Assembly (NCBI GenBank): GCA_023231475.1
Contig: JALJEE010001366.1
Span: 1-38,746, forward strand
DNA length: 38,746 nucleotides
From: Seison nebaliae
Taxonomy: Eukaryota; Rotifera; Pararotatoria; Seisonacea; Seisonidae
Reading direction: 5' to 3'
A program made the translations under genes and the position numbers. The notes below the pieces were generated by a model. The model was not told the DNA's origin. It saw only the letters and a program-made list of their open reading frames with translations, and did no database searches. Numbering within the stretch: position 1 is the first letter of the stretch; each line of letters begins with the position of its first letter. Positions 1 through 9,718 of this stretch are shown in pieces.

Positions 1-128
1 TAATATTTCATGTGCCTGATTTGTTGGTTTCAAGAATAGATCAGGCGAAATCATTTATTTCCGATGATTCACCTAGTGAGCTATCTTATTTTCTTCATCA
101 TTTACTCCGTGGGGATTTGGTTTTATAA
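1..128 (+). CDS. C-terminal exon of an unidentified gene (partial)
   Basis: From base 3 a frame runs open for 41 codons and stops with TAA at 126-128. Its content is coding-like: it begins with residues IFHVPDLLVSRIDQAKSF and ends with YFLHHLLRGDLVL. No start codon is present, so this would be the tail of a gene that begins left of the window. The stop is followed at once by an A-rich run (128-140) that includes AATAAA-like sequence and could serve for polyadenylation. The gene would converge on the Dnmt2 gene, with about 215 bases between the two stop codons. I do not recognise the family. A short open frame at a window edge could also be chance, although its amino-acid make-up argues against this. 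Confidence 0.5.
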   Translation, partial: IFHVPDLLVSRIDQAKSFISDDSPSELSYFLHHLLRGDLVL

Positions 129-344
129 TAAAAAAAAAAAATTTTCAAGTCATTGATGATTACGAGAACGTGTGGTTCTCTTGTTAGCTTTATCAGATAG
201 AGTTTCATATACGTATATTATCTTATTATATTAAAACCGTTTTGAAAGTTTTTTGTTTGAATTGACTTATTTATCTTTTTGTCCTACGCTATGTATCTCA
301 ACACTTCGTTTATCTTACATGTTATGGAATGGGAAATTACCCAT

Positions 345-1808
345 TTAACTCGATTTAATAGTTTCATTAGTTGGAGGGAGAAAATACGTGAAGGAGACGG
401 AAGAAGTTAAAATCGAAATTAGTGTCGATACAACGGGAACGTTGATAGAATTTCCTAATAATCCAATCGACGTTTTCAACTTCATTTCCTTTGGAAACGC
501 TTAAAAAAGAAAAGTGACAAATTGAAAATGGAATAAAATGAAAAAAAAATGAACTTGTTCGTTGGGTATTATAACCCAAAATTCTCAGGATCTCTGAAAC
601 ATCAAAAAATCTGAATGATTTCTCCATCTTCAAAATGGATCCAGTTCCTTTCAAATATGAACCATAATTTTTGGTGAAACAATGAGAAGTAGTTTCTTGT
701 CCACTCACCAAATTAATTGACGACGAACATTTTCTGATTTTTTCTTCTTCATTATCTATTCGATTTTCTGATATTGTTTTCGATAAATAATTTTGAATTT
801 TCACTAATCGTCTTTTTCCTCCATCTTTTCTCATCCATTCTTCATCCAACATTCCTTCCACAATGAACGATCGAATTTCATCATCTTCATCCACTTCATG
901 GAATTGTAACGAAGAAACATTTCTTTCTAAACTTCCGAAATGTTTCCTCCAAATATTCCGAATCTTCTTCGTTTCATCTTTCTCATATTTGATTAACTTC
1001 TTCTCGAAATGAAGGAAAGAAGTGCCATCGAAAACTTCTTCAGAAGTTATCGACTCGATTTTTTCTCGTTTTTGACGTGCCAAACAATAATATCTCGGAC
1101 GAGAATTAGGAACAAAGAAAAATGTTGGACTGAGAATTAATTGCTAGAGATTTTATGAAAACTATTTGTGTCAATGAGAATCAACTAACAACAAATTCAA
1201 AATTCTTCTCTTTTAACAAATCAATAAATCGTCGATGAACTGTCGATTTTTCGAAATTAACAACATTTTCTATTAGAATAAATTTGGGCAAATTTCTTGG
1301 GGGTATTCTGGAATTAGATGAAAAAATGACGGAGAAAAAGAAGAATTAACAGTTGGAAGGAATCGATGAGAAATAAGAATCCTTTCGATCGATGATCTTT
1401 CTCATCCAATTTCTTTCCTTGTCTAGTGAACGGTTGACATGGCGGTGATGCCAATACCAGATCGACATCCAAAAATTTTCCAATTGGAATACTCTGGAAT
1501 TTAATGTATTTGAAGTTCTAACGAAAGAAAACTTCAATACATTTCTCAATTATTTCCGTTCCATTCAATTTCGATTTTTTACTTAATGTGGTTGTTGTTG
1601 TTGTTGATTTGGAAATGTCCACATCGAGACTATTATATCGATAAGTATTAATAGCATTGGGTGATATATCACAAGCGATCTTTATTTCATAATTTAAATT
1701 TGTTTCTGTAATTCAGTTTTATTATTGAAAAATATTTAGAAGAAATGAACGTTCCAAAGCGGCCGACATTCCACCCATACCACAAAACAATTCGGCGACG
1801 GAAAACAT
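345..1808 (-). CDS. TRDMT1: tRNA (cytosine-5) methyltransferase Dnmt2/TRDMT1, complete, six exons
   Basis: Exons (minus strand): 1808-1751, 1705-1533, 1493-1351, 1307-1190, 1143-555 and 499-345. The phases join to 411 codons plus TAA, against 391 residues in human TRDMT1. The cytosine-5 methyltransferase motifs appear in order: motif I FCGMGGMSAALE (about 8-19, AdoMet binding); motif IV SPPCQPF with nucleophile Cys96; motif VI ENV at 138-140; the NSRPRY stretch (177-182); the Dnmt2 hallmark CFT at 319-321, inside CFTKNYGSYLKGTGSIL; and motif X LLGNSINVPVV (374-384). Known role of the family: methylation of C38 in tRNA-Asp and related tRNAs, not general DNA methylation. The start is the first ATG, six residues before motif I, which is usual. 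The stretch between GTGSIL and the C-terminal helices is about 30 residues shorter than in human. Introns are 39-55 nt. The donor of intron 4 and that of intron 5 each have an alternative. Confidence 0.93.
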
Positions 1809-2176
1809 TATGGAAATTATAAGGAACTATTTGTCAGCTGAAATTTTGAAAAGGAAGAACGAAAATGATTAACAGTTCTCACTTCCATCTATAACTCAAT
1901 TATTTTAATTCAATTTCAATTTAATTTGTGACTAATAAAATTGACGCGAAGATATTCAACGAATATAATAAAAAAAGACATTCCTTCTCTCCATTATTAA
2001 AGAAAGTTTTATTTTATATCTCTTAAACTTTCTGAGAAATTGGAGTACAAATAAAAATAGTTGTGTGAAATTTAAAGTGAAATTCAAAATTTTGTTCTGT
2101 GAAATTTAAAATGTAAATTCAAAATTTAATTCTATGAAATTCATTTGTTCATATAAAAAATTTGTGTTGAAATAAT
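1809..2176. other. Spacer between the GH18 and Dnmt2 genes
   Basis: This is about 370 bases of AT-rich DNA between two genes on the same (minus) strand. It should hold the 3' end of the GH18 transcript and the promoter of Dnmt2. A repeated phrase of the type GTGAAATTTAAA/GTGAAATTCAAA occurs several times between 2060 and 2145. No open frame stands out. Confidence 0.5.
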
Positions 2177-3396
2177 TTAAATGTTGAGAGTTTTCTTTAT
2201 AATTCGATGTAGAGGAAATGTGACGTTGGAGCAAGTTCTCCCATAATCGTCACAATTCAATGAGAAAGAGAATGCTCCAGAAAAATAATTGTCTTTCACC
2301 CATTGCGCTTTATAAAAGACACTCAACTCGTCTTCATAGGAAACCCATTGTCGTTTAGAATATGAATATGGCACTTTACTCTCACTGTTCCACACACGTA
2401 TAAACTCTCCTCTCTTCAATTTGAGACACATTTGCGTGTACATCATATCACCATCGTCAGCGACGGCGGGGGCATGAAGTGAATGATATTCGGAGGAGAA
2501 AAGTCTCCAAATTCGACCATAGATTGGAATGCCTAAAATCAACTTCTCTCTCGGACATTTCTTCTTGTCCATGAGGAATTTCATCATATAATCCTGGAAA
2601 AAACGTTAAATAATCTGAGTGAAGTTAAGTAACGTCGTTCATTGTACGGAAGAATAGTTTGTCGAAAGAATTGGCATAAAGTGGACCATTGAATCCCGTC
2701 AATTTATCGTAATAAGAATAGTAATGATAATCGTAACCCATTAACATGGCAAAATCGACAATTCCACATAATTCTTCAATTTCGTACGAAGTTTCCACAA
2801 TTGTTAGTGCACTTCCAATGCAGAAAGTGAGGAGGAATTGACCTAAAGGAAAATATTCTCTAAATGTCTATCGACTAACGATGAAAACGAGAGTAGAGAA
2901 TAAAGAAGAAAACTTTCATGAATACCGTCGAATTATGACGGTGGTGGATTGTGGGAAATTCCCAATCGATATCGATTCCATTGAAATCGAGAGATCGAAT
3001 AAACTTTTTACAATTCTCTCCCAATTTCTTCGTACGATCAATGGAAGTGGAAATTTCATTAAGTTTCTTCCTCTCATCAGTCAGAGACAACATCAATTTC
3101 AATTTTTTATTCTTATTTCTTAAAACTTTCAATCGATCAGCAACTAAAAATGTTTCCAAAATATAAGACTTATATTAAGAAATTAATTAACTTCTACTGA
3201 GGTTTCTATTAATGATGAGCTCAGATGCATTATTTGGAGCGATCGAGTTTATGACTATGATATGAGTACATAACTTCTCATCCAAATTATCTATGATTGC
3301 ATCGTCTTTCACTGGAAGACTAAGATAACAGAAGAAGTTGGACGCACTGGAATAGTTAACAAATAAGATTAATAAAATACTCTGAATAATATTCAT
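2177..3396 (-). CDS. Secreted GH18 chitinase-like protein, four exons
   Basis: Exons (minus): 3396 to 3198 (or 3192), 3143-2914, 2867-2634 and 2593-2177, giving about 359-361 residues, normal for a single GH18 domain. Residues 1-19 form a signal peptide ending in SSAS, so the protein is probably secreted. GH18 marks: LCTHII (beta-1/2 region); the catalytic stretch FNGIDIDWEFP, with the DxxDxDxE acids and proton donor about Glu128; MGYDYH (about 186-191); EKLILGIPIYGRIW; and KAQWVKDNYFSGAFSF near the end. Two family positions are altered. The usual SIGGW motif after strand 3 is replaced by SLTDE, and the conserved Trp of strand 8 (usually GGAMVWA) is Phe. The acid pair suggests hydrolysis is possible, but substrate binding should differ, so a lectin-like or specialised role is an alternative. 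No chitin-binding domain is present. Introns are 40-54 nt. Confidence 0.88.
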
Positions 3397-4319
3397 TTTA
3401 ATTAATTGAAATGGATTCTCTACAAATTAACCCAAATTAAAGTTGAAATGTTTGTCAACATTGTCAGCTTATTCGTTGAAAGCTTTCTTCATTCTCATCC
3501 AATTATTCATCCATCTTTCCCATCATACACTTTCTTCTTTTCAATTTTCAAGTACTTTTTCATTCTGATTATTCGAAAAATTCCATTAGAAGAGACGAAG
3601 CGTATTTCTTTATTTTTTCATTATCATGGAGAAACCAAATAAATGGATTTTCAATTCATTTACGATATGCAAAAAATTTATTTAAGAATAACTTTTGTAT
3701 CACACTAATTTAATACTACACAAAAATTTAATAAACTTAAGTAAAAATAACTTATGTGATTTATAGGCAATTTTTGTAACATAATGTAACTTTTAATATG
3801 ACACAATTATTGTCGATCCATTACATTTTCATTAAACCCAAATTTTTTTAGCCATTTTGAGATAAACATTCGATTGATAAAGGAATTTATGACGGAAAAA
3901 ATTTCAGTTTTGGAACTAAAGTTAAAAATTTTCGAAAACATTTGTTACGAACATGATCCATAGTAATTGACTGTAACGAATAGTTACAGTAATTGTAACG
4001 TTACAGTTAACATTTTGAACGGTAGGAATGCAACTACATAATGAAACAAAGTGTCTGCTTTAGCGATTAGATGCCCTCATTCAGATCACGAAGAATCCCA
4101 TCAATAACAAGACCAAATAAGTAAGGTCCAACAATGGCACGTGAATTGATGCGCAATAAGGTACTGCAATTATTATCATAATCTTATCTAACATTCTAAC
4201 AGCGGAATCAACGGAATTGGGAAATTTTAGGGAATTAAACACCACATTAAACAGATAGTCGACAATAAAGGAAACATCGATGAAATCGGAAAAATTTAGA
4301 ACCATTAGAATCATTTCAG
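3397..4319. other. AT-rich intergenic stretch
   Basis: Just beyond the GH18 start the plus strand is pyrimidine-rich (3470-3560). A run of phrases containing GTAACG/GTTAC lies at 3965-4010 and includes the perfect 12-bp palindrome TGTAACGTTACA at 3984-3995. Hydrophobic open frames exist on the minus strand at 4081-4314 and short coding-like pieces on both strands, but none could be built into a gene. Confidence 0.35.
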
Positions 4320-4485
4320 AATCATTAAAAGAATAGAAGATGTAATGTTAAGTGAAGACCAACATATCGCCGAAAATGAAACTGATACGAAGAACAAAAA
4401 GACAGAAAGAGATTCTCGAACAACTTCAAAACAAAAGAAGAAATATAGATCGGTCTATAACAATACAATGAGTTCAGAAAAATAG
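4320..4485 (+). CDS. Candidate 3' exon encoding a charged C-terminus
   Basis: After a plausible acceptor (ATTTCAG, ending 4319) a plus-strand frame runs 54 codons to TAG at 4483-4485. The product is hydrophilic and rich in K, E, T and S: it contains IEDVMLSEDQHIAENETD and ends in YRSVYNNTMSSEK. Two ATGs near 4345 would give a 46-residue peptide if translated alone. Upstream exons could not be assembled: the pieces around 4198-4250 (ESTELGNFRELNTTLNR) are open but stop before any good donor. It may be a real terminal exon, a decayed gene, or chance in purine-rich DNA. Confidence 0.3.
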
Positions 4486-5339
4486 AATCTAAAACTCTAA
4501 CTTTTATTTTTCGTTTATCATATCTTATTATCTTATCATCTAACGAATTATAAAATTTTTCTTACAAATTCATATTCAGTGTTTTTCCATCGTTTTTTCC
4601 ATCGATTCAGATTCACCATCGTGATTTACAATTAATTTATTTTCAACCTATGAAAATTAAGAATCTAAATTTTAAATGATAAAAATGCAGCGTTCATTCA
4701 ATCATGTTCGTAGAATTGACATGATGAAATAAAAAATTTGCAATCATAATTTTTTTTGGACAAACTACATTTTGGTCCTTTTCCTTGAGACAACTCTCAC
4801 CCTGAGTTGTTTCCCAAAACTATTCTTGAATAACATGAAATTATCGGTCAATGAATTATTATATGAAAGATTAGCAACTGAATAGAGTAATAAACTGTTC
4901 TGAAAATTTTCTTTACATTCAAATTATATGAAATCAACATTTAAATGTTCAAACTATCCATTACCGAAAAAATTATTCGATGATATGGATAACAAGATAT
5001 CGATTTTTCCTACTTAAAAAACCATCCGTCTTCCAAAGCATACCCGTTTTCTACGGAAATATAGAAAAATTTATTTGAATAGCACATAAAAATTTTCCAT
5101 TTTGTTAGGTTGAATAATTTTATAGGTTAAACATTAGCTAACATTCATTAACCCTCTATGTAGAAAGTCTTAAATGAAGCTTGAACTTAATTGGAAGTCT
5201 CTAATCAAAACAACCCAATTATTATGCACTACTTGTGCTATATGCGCTTAAAATAACAAATAGTGTTTTCATATTTGGATAGTTTAGAAAACAAGATTTT
5301 TCAAAAGTTTTTTTCCTTGAAAATATATTTAGTCCAAAA
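4486..5339. other. AT-rich intergenic stretch
   Basis: About 850 bases of AT-rich DNA upstream of the orphan secreted-protein gene. I see no open frame of note, no RNA gene and no clear repeat. The promoter of the gene starting at 5340 should lie at its right end. Confidence 0.4.
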
Positions 5340-6223
5340 ATGTTGATGGCACTCCTTTATATTCTCAATATCATCTTCCTCTTTATGACGGGTGAAATTC
5401 TTGGTGTAGATATCAAGTCGTTGGTAAACAAAATGAAAGCTAAACCATCTTATGACAATACTTCGATTCACTTCAATTTAACAAGAACAATCAATTCTCG
5501 AAACTCATGGGAACTTGTTAGTCTAAGACTAACATCCAATTATACAATTGATACGCGGACATCGGACTTTTCTCCGATCGAGAACCAGTATGATGATCTT
5601 CAATTAGCGCACAATTACATATGTACAACGATTAAAGAATTCTTTGTGATAACAAGTGTACGGCAAGGTGATAAAGCAGGATTATATTGGCCCACGAGTG
5701 AAAATTGTGTGGACGACGAAGAAAGTGATTTTGCTACATGTTCTTATTTGGAGCGATCCTATGTAACAGTTTTATTCATACTTCTTCTAAACTTTCTTTC
5801 AATTTAATTCTAGATTACTTTGTCTTGTTTTCTAGATAATCAAAATGAGACGAGTGTTTTTTACTCCTTCTATTCTGTCGATCCCACCGCTTCCAAACTA
5901 TGGTTCTCGAATTATACAGTTAGAGATGAAGTCATAAGACCCCCTCAGTCTTCTGACTTCGAAATTGACGAGTTGGCTTTATTTTGAATTTCAGCCTTAA
6001 CTAATAATGAACAGCATCTTTACAATAAAAAAAAATGAAACTTATTATTTTTACATGGCGGCTCCCACTGGATATTACGAGCTCAAGGCATGTTCTGCCT
6101 TCGGTATCTGCACATGTTATTTCTCATATATTTCAACGAACTTTCAAAACTTACATTTATTTAGTTGACGAATTGACTAATTGTACAAGTGTTAGAATAA
6201 CGGGGTCAATTTATGATAATCCG
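5340..6223 (+). CDS. Unrecognised secreted protein, four exons seen, 3' end unresolved
   Basis: Exons 5340-5762, 5814-5971, 6015-6103 and 6165-6223 join in phase across introns of 51, 43 and 61 nt; the second carries a textbook CTAATAA branch site. The start ATG is followed by a strongly hydrophobic stretch (about residues 1-20, ending near TGEILG) that reads as a signal peptide. The mature part has several N-glycosylation sequons (NTS, NLT, NYT, NET) and at least six cysteines, as in ENCVDDEESDFATCSY, TLSCFLDN, YYELKACSAF and ELTNCTSV. That suggests an extracellular, disulphide-bonded protein. Exon 4 ends in a good donor (GTATGA at 6224), so the coding region goes on, but the next exon is uncertain (candidates near 6402 and 6427). 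The family is not recognised; a salivary or gut-lumen protein is possible but unproven. Confidence 0.6.
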
Positions 6224-6426
6224 GTATGAAGATATTTTCTATTAGAGGAAACTTTCATCCAACAAAACTCTAAACGTTTTGATAAAAAAATTCTTTACAT
6301 TTTTTGTTTATTTTTTTACAATGAATTGTTTTATTTAAATTTGTTGTTAAATTTGGGTATTTACGTATGTTATTCATTCATTCTATATGTAATGACTGAA
6401 GAACGCACAAACAATGTCACGAATGA

Positions 6427-6546
6427 ATGATGGGAAATTGGGACGTTGTATGGGGTTGGGGGATACAACCGGGTAATTATACAACGTTCTTATCAGCAGG
6501 AACCTGTCAAATTGTATCAACATCGAAGTCAATGTTAAGATCCTGA
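6427..6546 (+). CDS. Possible small ORF or downstream exon
   Basis: A 39-codon frame starts with two ATGs and ends in TGA. It reads MMGNWDVVWGWGIQPGNYTT, then FLSAGTCQIVSTSKSMLRS. Three Trp, a Cys and an NYT sequon make it coding-like and similar in style to the secreted protein upstream. There is no in-frame acceptor between the upstream TGA and the ATGs. Reaching it by splicing from 6223 would need a different frame: an acceptor ending at 6401 gives NAQTMSRMNDGKLGRCMGLG and then stops. Either it is a separate short gene, a decayed exon, or chance. Confidence 0.2.
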   Translation: MMGNWDVVWGWGIQPGNYTTFLSAGTCQIVSTSKSMLRS

Positions 6547-7353
6547 ACCATCTTAATTTTTAAGTCACAGAGGGCTTGCGATAATTAACCATAATCGGAG
6601 TTTATAATACCCACGCGATTAAGGAAGATGTTTGTGAATCAGTCATGTGGCTAAGCCTCTTTTTGTAAACTTATCTGACACATCCTAATTTATCTGTGTT
6701 ACCAGAAGTTCCTGATTAATCAGCAACATACTACAAAAATATGGATAGTAGTACTTTAACCTCATAATTAAATACATCAAATACATATCAAATCTTAAAA
6801 CCATTTTAAATTCAATTTATCATTTTATATTTACAACACTCCTCTATATCTCCTAATCCTTTGCATTTTAATAAACTATCCATTTTCAGTTTCTTTCTAA
6901 CGACTAGGTCTCTAGTCTCATCCTATCAATCCTATCTAAATTACTTGTAAGTTGCCTCGTTTACATATATAATTTCTCATTTCAGTTAATGTTTTCCTCT
7001 AACTAATCTTTAAACTTAACTAAAAATCTAGCAATGATGGATATATTGTATTATGATATATTATATTCCACGTGTTAACATAGTTTATGTGTTGAGTTGA
7101 TACTCTGTTTACAGTAACATTTAATCAACGTACATGTTTCTATAAATTTTCTACATACCGGTAACCTTACGATTAAAAAAAATTGTACGATAGGGAACTA
7201 TCTATTAGAGATATTCCAATGGAATATGCAACTTCAAATAACACCTCCTATACAACGGTGATTTCGTGTCATATCATTGACTATTCTAACCAATTCTCTG
7301 GCAAGTCACTGTAAGTCCTAATTGTCACTTTTTAGCTTCTAAAAAATATACAT
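6547..7353. other. AT-rich intergenic stretch
   Basis: About 800 bases. No open frame, tRNA or clear repeat was found. Local imperfect dyads such as TATATTGTATTATGATATATTATA near 7040-7065 are what AT-rich DNA often gives. Confidence 0.35.
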
Positions 7354-8079
7354 TCATGAAATTATTTCCAGTTGAACAGTATTCAACCAATAATTCTCGT
7401 TATTTAATACTTCGAACATTATCAATAAAATTTGCGATTTGTAAATTGTCGTTCTTACAGATTGTTTTGGTTTAAGTAATTCGTCGAAATTAAATTTTTG
7501 CTGATCGATACGACATTTCGTAAGGTTCTGAAACTTCTCGTTGTGACATTGGGAATGTGCATATGTCGTTTTGAAAGTCGAATTAATGAAAATTAAATTA
7601 AATTTATCATCATTATTTGTTTTTAAACATTTAGATATTTCTATCCGATTGAATCTGTATTTAATGGTGTCGTTTCGGGACAAATTGAATTCTGAAACTT
7701 GAAGGAATTAAACAAAACACCAAAATTTTGATTAATAAAACTAAAATTTTTTTTATTTTATAAGAAACCGAATCCTCCCCAAATAATGAATAGAGCAATT
7801 AAAGAAGAATATTATTCGAAAAAAAACCTGTCAGGTAAGAGAAATCGATAAGTAAAGTTCCATACGAAAGTATTCACCACATCGTGAATAAAATAATTCG
7901 AACATTTAAATGTTCGAATGTAAATTTCCGAACGATAAATTATAAGTAATATAATTCTATCACCATTCATTTACTAATCTTTGTTTTCTCATGTACGATT
8001 TTCCCATATCCAGTTATCTCCTGCTATTTCTACTTCATATTCTTCAGGACAATATTCATCATAAGATGCGTTTGAAAAG
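7354..8079 (-). CDS. Orphan, probably lumenal or secreted protein; 3' part, 5' part unresolved or broken
   Basis: The terminal exon 7691-7354 has a good acceptor (AAGTTTCAG), 112 complete codons and TGA. Its product has three Cys (KCLK, SQCHNE, TKCRID) and sequons (NST, NLT). A second coding-like piece lies upstream at about 8079-7997 and reads INFSNASYDEYCPEEYEVEI then AGDNWIWEN; a GT donor at 7996 joins it in phase to the last exon. That intron would be 305 nt, long for this window. In the same frame a TGA lies seven codons before NFSNAS with no acceptor between, while a neighbouring frame begins MDNWSDLTKST. So either the upstream exon has a small indel or the model is wrong. No family is recognised. 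Confidence 0.4.
7871..7919. repeat. Hairpin followed by a perfect 24-bp palindrome
   Basis: Bases 7896-7919 form a perfect palindrome: ATTCGAACATTT followed by its reverse complement, with no spacer. Just to the left, TATTCAC (7871-7877) pairs with GTGAATA (7884-7890) around a 6-base loop. Both lie inside the putative 305-nt intron of the minus-strand orphan gene. Function unknown; see findings. Confidence 0.8.
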
Positions 8080-8842
8080 TTGATTTCGTCAAATCACTCC
8101 AGTTATCCATGATTAAATTATGATCTACTCTCAACTGCATAGTTCGATAGACGGATGAAATTTTTAAAATTTTAGTTACATCTTTTCGATGATCGTCAAC
8201 GATTCGTCATATTTCAAATTCTTTATCAGATTACTTTCATTTTCGTCTTAGGATTCTAGTTAGATTTTTCATTGATTTTATTTGAATTAAATAGAGAAAA
8301 ATTTTGTCAATTCCAAATCAATAATCGAAATATTCGGGAAAAAATATTTGAATTTTAATTAAAAAATTTAATTGTTTCGATTTGATTGTTATCGTTCATT
8401 TGAACTGAACTTACATATAATGAAATTTTTAATAAATTTCCATTTTTGTCATATTGAGTAATTTGTTGTTGTATTGATCATCGTGTCTAATTTACGATGA
8501 TGAGAATTTGGTTTGTAGGTGATTGATTGGTAAAGGACTTTGTCGTTTTTATAATGACACGATTGAATGAAAATGTTTGACAAACATCGAATTTTTCTTC
8601 TGGATATAATTTTGGACGAAATCGAAGAGGATATTCGATTGAAAAATTAAGGATACACATGAAACATTAGGAATGAATGATTGTTCGGGAAAACAATAAA
8701 AATCTGTCTGCTCCTTCTTTCTATCGGCTATCTGATTATAATTTGGGAAATTTCCTAGATAGTTAATAGGCTGAACTCGAATGATCAATAATGATAATGG
8801 AATAAGAGTAATTTCGAAATTTATTGAAAAAATTGTCGAAAA
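8080..8842. other. Unresolved stretch with weak coding signal
   Basis: A minus-strand frame at 8788-8549 encodes a 79-residue product with two Cys (FYCFPEQSF, NVSCVSL) and a plus-strand frame near 8570-8653 reads MFDKHRIFLLDIILDEIEED. They overlap, so at most one is real. Neither could be joined to its neighbours by splice sites. Confidence 0.25.
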
Positions 8843-9124
8843 ATGTCAGCGAGATGTCGAATAGATATAAATGTTTGTTCGATTGAACAATTTTATTTAG
8901 AACACAAAACATTCATTGAGGATGGAAGAAAAGTGAAATTACTAAAATCGCCATCCAATTCCTCATTTTCGACAATTGCATCAAAGACGTGTGCACCAAC
9001 AATCATGTGGATTTGTGGAAAGGCAATAATATATCACCAATTTTCTTCGAATTCTCAAACCAAATTGAAAAGGAAGAATGAAACTATTCGTCTATCATTC
9101 TCTCCACCACATCAAGTTAAGTAA
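8843..9124 (+). CDS. Possible small orphan gene
   Basis: A 93-codon ATG-started frame with an in-frame stop just upstream (TGA at about 8825). The product has four Cys in two groups (ARCRIDINVCS and KTCAPTIMWICGK) and sequons NSS and NET, with no signal peptide. The final codons run into CAAGTTAAGTAA, where GTTAAG could act as a donor, so the stop may lie in an intron. Directly downstream is a pyrimidine tract (9134-9162). No family recognised. Composition is more protein-like than the surrounding DNA, but there is no independent support. Confidence 0.3.
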   Translation: MSARCRIDINVCSIEQFYLEHKTFIEDGRKVKLLKSPSNSSFSTIASKTCAPTIMWICGKAIIYHQFSSNSQTKLKRKNETIRLSFSPPHQVK

Positions 9125-9710
9125 TCATTTATTATCCTTCTCTCTCCCTCTCTCTCTCTGTTTGTATGTGTTTGTTGTTGATGATTGATAATATGTATGG
9201 GACATTTGCTCTACCTAAATCCGTAATCGAATGGGGGAAGTTTTAGTTCTCACTCTAGGCCGAAGTGTGACTGCCGTTGGATTATAAGAGACTTAGCCCA
9301 ATAACCAACCATCATCACACTCTAATAATTATAGAAAGATGACATTATGAGATATTTAATGGAATCTCTTATTTATCATGATATAATTCTGTAATCATTG
9401 CATTGAAATGTTTCTCATATCGCAACATCTATTTTTGATTATTTATGTTTTTTTCTTAGGGAGTTAATTTTATGTAATTTTTATATTTATGTGATATAAA
9501 TCTAAAGTTTCTTATGTGTCGATAGGTGAAGAACCGTTGCTTTAATTTAAACTCTCTCATTCTAGTAAGGAATAATGAGAATAGAGATTTGCTGAGAAAT
9601 GAAGCATTGCTGTCAGGATATTTTCTTGACATTTCTTAACTTGACATTCTTTGGAAATTATGAGAGATTTTACCGTGTATTTTCTGTTCTATTATTATTC
9701 TTCTCCACAT
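9125..9710. other. AT-rich intergenic stretch
   Basis: Nearly 600 bases with a CT-rich tract (9134-9162) and otherwise featureless AT-rich sequence leading to the target-site copy of the inverted-repeat element. Confidence 0.4.
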
Positions 9711-9718
9711 CTCACACA
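9711..9718. repeat. Left copy of putative 8-bp target-site duplication
   Basis: The octamer CTCACACA directly precedes the left terminal inverted repeat and recurs at 10989-10996 directly after the right one. Eight-base duplications are typical of hAT-superfamily insertions. Confidence 0.6.

Noticed and set aside
1346-1549. Minus-strand 67-codon frame
   Set aside because: Out of frame with the Dnmt2 exon that encodes the SPPCQPF motif in the same bases.
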